Source: Campanula takesimana (lineage: Eukaryota; Streptophyta; Magnoliopsida; Asterales; Campanulaceae). From it: a stretch of 64,000 bases of DNA. The translations under genes and the position numbers were made by a program. Location: the NCBI GenBank assembly GCA_026119855.1, contig JAOWBW010001123.1, positions 310,001-374,000 of the forward strand, read 5' to 3'. The notes under the pieces were generated by a model. That model was not told where the DNA came from and ran no database searches. It worked only from the letters and a program-made list of their open reading frames with translations. Below, piece after piece: positions 60,606 to 64,000 of the stretch (within the stretch, counting starts at the first letter, position 1; every line of letters begins with the position of its first letter).

Positions 60606-61277
60606 GACCATGTACAATGGGAAGAAATTAGGGTGTTAAATGGAGCATTCACAAAAATGAAGGTGTTTAATTGCTGCAATGGTTGTTTAATGGGGTGTGT
60701 GTGAATGGTTTTGTTGAATGGGTTCAACAAGTGTGAATGAGAAAGTGGGTCAGGCGCTGGGACACGCGGCGGCTCAAGAGAGGCCGGGCTTGGCGCGTGC
60801 GCCACACGCGCCAGACAAGGCGCGTCAAGGCCGACGAGTTTTTTTTTTTTTTTCTCTGTGCTGTGACACATGTTGGCTTCTGATTGGCTGGCGATATTTT
60901 TTACTTTTATCCCAATTATTTGAGCTCAATTATTTCACAGAAAATGATTTTTTTTTTACACCAAAATTGCTATTTTTTTCTCTTTAAATTGACGTAAGTT
61001 TCATTGTATTCCGACACCAAAAAAAACCCCATCTTTTTCTTGAAATGGATCCCAATAATAACTATTTCAACACTAATCATAAAAATAAAAAATAAATTTT
61101 AAGTGGTGGGGTATAGGATGATGAGTGGGAAAAGTGTTGAATGGGGGATTAAACAAACCATTGTAGAGTTAAAAGTTGAATGAGTGTTGAATGGATGAGT
61201 TGGAAGAGAGAGAAGCTGATGTGGAGTGATAAAGTGGGTGTTGAATGGGAAATTTCGTTTAATCTTTGTACATGGTC
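60606..61277. mobile_element. Tourist/Harbinger-like MITE (672 bp) with GC-rich core
   Basis: The 3-bp TSD TTA (60603-60605 and 61278-61280) and inverted ends GACCATGTACAA fit PIF/Harbinger-type elements. The core at about 60748-60838 is very GC-rich (GGCGCGTGCGCCACACGCGC). No transposase. Confidence 0.75.
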
Positions 61278-61322
61278 TTATGCTCTAATTGTTTACTTGT
61301 TTTTTTTTGCTCTATATGTATA

Positions 61323-61373
61323 CTCCCTCAGTACCATAAAGGAAATTTGTACAAATTATTATGAATGAGGGAG
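61323..61373. mobile_element. Minimal Stowaway remnant (51 bp)
   Basis: TA, CTCCCTCAGTACCATAAAGG ... GAATGAGGGAG, TA. The two ends are almost directly joined. Confidence 0.6.
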
Positions 61374-61442
61374 TATGTTGTTGACAAATGTCATTTTAAA
61401 ACAAAATATGTTGGAAATTAACAAAATATTTCCTAAAAAATA

Positions 61443-61637
61443 CTCCCTCCGTCTCAAAATGATCTTCTCATTAGTCATTTCTCATTGCCCCAAAAAATTC
61501 TTCCCATTTCTACAATGTAGGCTTTAAAGTGCATAAACAAAATATGACCAGCGAAACATGACTAGTGAAGCAAAGGTTCAATGCTTAAAAAAGGTTGAAA
61601 AGTCAAATAGGGTGATCATTTTGGGACGAAGAAAGTG
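61443..61637. mobile_element. Stowaway MITE (195 bp)
   Basis: TA flanks; ends CTCCCTCCGTCTCAAAATGATC / CACTTTCTTCGTCCCAAAATGATC. Confidence 0.8.
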
Positions 61638-61737
61638 TATTGGAGACAATATTCATGATTTTTGGAAATGACTGGGCAATTGGGTTAAATTGAGACTAAA
61701 TTTTTGTCATCCAAACATGTCCACACAAAACTTACAT

Positions 61738-63057
61738 GAGTTTATTGCAAAAGCGACACGCGTACTTTGTGCAATATATCAATTTGACTTGCGTACTTTG
61801 GAAACATCAAATGTGGGTTGCGTACTTAATGTTTTGAAAATTTTGATACCACTTTTTTAACACCGTTAAAAACATAACGGGACTTCCATAACTTCCGAAA
61901 ATCTCCATAAATTCCGGTCACCTCCATTTTTTCCCGCAATCTCACACACACTCATTTTCTCTCTCACACACAGGGGCAAGAAAAAGCGAATTGGGAGTTA
62001 TTCACATACCAACATCGTAGAGAACAAACAAATTCACACACTACAAATCTTTCTTTTTCTATAAATCAAACCAAAATCACATCACATGGGGGAGAGCAGC
62101 TCCTTCCCTCGTTTCTCCTTCCCTCGTTTCTTCTCACTCTAATCTTCTCCTTATTAGCTCCAGTTTATAGCTCTTGATCTCTTCCCTGATAAACCTTTGC
62201 TGTTTGGGTTTTTAAATTTTGGATTTTGTAATTTGGGTTTTCTGGGTTTTGTTTTCCGGATATTTATTTTATTTTGAAATTGTTGATATGGGTTCGGTGG
62301 GTTTTGGTTGAATTTTGGTTTGAGAAAGGGAGAGAGAGAGAGAGAGAGAGAAATGGAGGAGAACAGGTTGTGTTCTTGGACTGTGATTCGATCCAGTCCA
62401 GTATATTCATGCTCATGTACCTCACAGTGTCGTAGCCGGTGAAGCAGCACGCCGGCGGCTTGTCATTCGAGAGAACATTGAAGAGCTTGAAAGACGTACA
62501 GGCGCCGTACAGTTCATCGCAGGAGTGGCCGGAGAAGTTGAAACAGAGCGATTTGTAGTGGACCGGTGGTTGAGAATTGGGGAGTCGATTGAGCAGTTCA
62601 TTAGGGCGAATACAGTGTCCGGCGACGGAGGGATTATGATTGATTGTATGTCGGAGAGGACGAAATCGTGGTGGGGTTGGAGGATTGAGCAGGTGGACAT
62701 TGATGGGTTGTAGATTGTGAGGGTTTGTTCTTGGTAATTGATTGATTGGACTTTGTAGTCACCGGAAGGTGTCATGAACAGTAAACAAGAACCCATTTGA
62801 AAGAACAAGATGGGTTAGGGTTCTAATTTAATACTTGTGGATTCTAATTACAAGAGTTATATTTAGGACTTTAAGTTTTATTCCTTACACTTTTACCCCT
62901 TATATGGAATGTCCCGTTATGTTTTTAACGGGCGTTAAAAAAGTGGTATCAAAATTTTCAAAACATTAAGTACGCAACCCACATTTGATGTTTCCAAAGT
63001 ACGCAAGTCAAATTGATATATTGCACAAAGTACGCGTATCACTTTTGCAATAAACTC
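61738..63057. mobile_element. Pack-MULE (1320 bp) carrying a host gene fragment
   Basis: The perfect 9-bp TSD AACTTACAT is at 61729-61737 and 63058-63066. Inverted repeats of about 150 bp start GAGTTTATTGCAAAAG and share GTACGCAACCCACATTTGAT and AAAAACATAACGGGA (given on one strand). The interior carries a gene fragment on the minus strand (62390-62808) and a (GA)n run at 62333-62352. No transposase. Confidence 0.92.
62390..62808 (-). pseudogene. Captured GUB_WAK_bind gene fragment inside the Pack-MULE
   Basis: The minus strand reads the middle of the extracellular GUB_WAK_bind domain of plant wall-associated proteins and receptor kinases: FMTPSGDYKVQSINYQ, then DPSMSTCSILQPHHDF-like sequence (here NPSMSTCSILQPHHDFVL), SDIQSIIIPPSPDTVFALMN, and CSIDSPILNH. 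Near 62558-62566 the frame shifts, and CDELYGACTSFKLF, CCFTGYDTV and MSMNIL continue in another frame to about 62395. The signal peptide and first cysteines, and everything after MSMNIL, are missing. The domain is thought to bind galacturonans in the cell wall. It is a fragment and cannot make the whole domain. The parent gene is not in the window. Confidence 0.8.
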
Positions 63058-63066
63058 AACTTACAT

Positions 63067-63699
63067 GCACACACAGAACTTACATGTACACACAAAGGTT
63101 CCACAAAATTCCTCTATAGAGAGGTTTCGAATCCATCAACACACACTATCCACAGATTAATACTCACTCCTACACATACGCAGTCGCCCACAAATGTGGA
63201 TACACCCCCCTTATACAAATCGCGCATATGCACACACCGTGCACTGACTGATATTTACTCAAAACACATATTCACAGTAACACACACACACACGCGCGCG
63301 CGTATGTGCAAAAAAGACCTTGAAACTAAGATAGAGTGATAATATAAAGGATTGAGTAATCAAAAAATGTCTCTTTTTCCTGCTAATACAAGCAAACCAA
63401 ATACTAATACAAGCAAATACACGGCCATATTATTAACCATGAGCAATCTGTTAGACCATCCTCCAATGACAATCATCTGAGAGCAAAGATACAATCACTT
63501 CAAACTCAAATTGTCACGCGGATGGAATACACAAATCCACACTGAATAGAATAGAGGAGCTCACTATATCCCTATACACCAAAATCAACTCAATATCGAG
63601 ATGAGCTCCACTCGCATTTTTTCATATTTAACACCAAATTCAGACTAAGCCAACTAAAATTATATATTTTTCTACCTGTCCATTCCATTCATTCATTCA
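63067..63699. other. Intergenic/3'-flank DNA with CA and CG repeats
   Basis: It contains a CA-rich stretch and ACACACGCGCGCGCG run at about 63278-63302. The left part is intergenic; the right part should hold the 3' UTR of the clathrin-assembly gene. Confidence 0.5.
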
Positions 63700-64000
63700 T
63701 CATATTAACCCGGTACTACTTCCAAACGGATTAGTTGTTTGTGGGTGAGCATTATTGACCGGGAACGCTCCAAAAGCCGAATCCATGAATGGATTTGGTG
63801 GGCCCATCATCAAATGTTGTTGCTGCTGGGCATGTGGGTATGTTGGCTGCTGGTATGGGTTGAAGGGGTTCATCACTTGGTGTTGTTGGGACGCATTTGT
63901 CATTTGAACAGATGTTGGAGGGGTAATGGTGTTTGATATAGCAAATGGATCGGCTACTTCAAATGGATTTGGTGCTGGTGCTCCATATACTGGTTGTTGG
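63700..64000 (-). CDS. ANTH/AP180-type clathrin-assembly protein, C-terminal end (partial)
   Basis: The minus strand is open from the window edge to TGA at 63702-63700 (about 99 codons). The segment is Pro/Gln/Asn-rich with four NPF motifs (APNPFEV, MNPFNPY, PPNPFMD, TNPFGSS) and one DPF (ADPFAIS), the usual clathrin-adaptor and EH-domain binding tail of plant putative clathrin assembly proteins. The word DPFAISNTITPP supports this family. The N-terminal ANTH domain, which binds phosphoinositides at the plasma membrane and trans-Golgi, would lie right of the window. The C-terminal location of the NPF cluster and the end GSSTGLI look complete. An epsin is a weaker alternative. Confidence 0.75.
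   Translation of the reverse strand, partial: QQPVYGAPAPNPFEVADPFAISNTITPPTSVQMTNASQQHQVMNPFNPYQQPTYPHAQQQQHLMMGPPNPFMDSAFGAFPVNNAHPQTTNPFGSSTGLI

Noticed and set aside
60718..60987. ORF starting in the GC-rich core of the Tourist-like MITE
   Set aside because: It runs through a poly(T) tract and lies wholly inside a non-coding MITE; no homology is recognised.
63013..63339. His/Thr-rich plus-strand ORF
   Set aside because: Its composition reflects CA-repeat DNA in a gene flank, and it begins inside the Pack-MULE terminal repeat.

Overview
The window is plant nuclear DNA. It is AT-rich and intron-bearing, with dense Stowaway-type MITEs, Ty1/copia and Ty3/gypsy elements carrying plant tRNA primer sites, and two recognisable plant genes. 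Nothing fixes the species. The many CTCCCTCCGTCCC-type MITEs and the Tekay and Tat-like elements would suit a eudicot such as a Caryophyllales member, but that is a weak inference. Most of the window is nested transposable elements, and many can be bounded exactly by target-site duplications (TSDs) visible in the sequence.

Layout. 1-1219: 5' end of a minus-strand Ty1/copia element (LTR, primer site, broken gag). 2613-4513: non-autonomous Helitron. 4886-5880: first of three foldback Mutator-like (MULE) elements with perfect 9-bp TSDs. 5984-7402: tandem TRIM-like element (body, LTR, body, LTR) with a small ORF. 8034-15448: Stowaway MITEs, a hAT relic with 8-bp TSD, a tRNA-derived SINE, a long foldback element, and a solo LTR nested in a TRIM LTR. 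15479-41981: a three-LTR, two-body Tekay-type chromovirus array. Its first LTR is split by an 8.6-kb non-autonomous Tat/Ogre-like retrotransposon that itself carries a solo LTR; its second body is split by another solo LTR of the same family.

43650-46723 (minus): the one complete host gene, a MyoB-type myosin-binding protein with three coding exons and a predicted 3'-UTR intron holding a MITE. A 6.4-kb MULE (47087-53499) begins 364 bp upstream of its start codon and contains a Tekay-like solo LTR, which contains a third solo LTR of the Tat-like family. 54441-61637: MITEs, two more foldback MULEs (one with a 272-bp Helitron-like insertion) and a Tourist-like MITE. 61738-63057: a Pack-MULE with 9-bp TSD carrying a captured fragment of a GUB_WAK_bind wall-associated protein gene. 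63700-64000 (minus): last coding part of an ANTH/AP180-type clathrin-assembly protein gene running off the right edge.

The most unusual signal cuts across the annotation. LTRs of several unrelated retrotransposon families carry small arrays of GC-rich, near-palindromic 8-mers at strikingly regular spacing (about 22 bp within a pair, about 50 bp between pairs, or 29/29). The 8-mer differs by family (GCGCCCGC, GCGACCGC, TCCGGNC, TCGTACGA, GCGCGCGC) while the geometry is kept. I know of no description of this and regard it as the best candidate for an undescribed system here.
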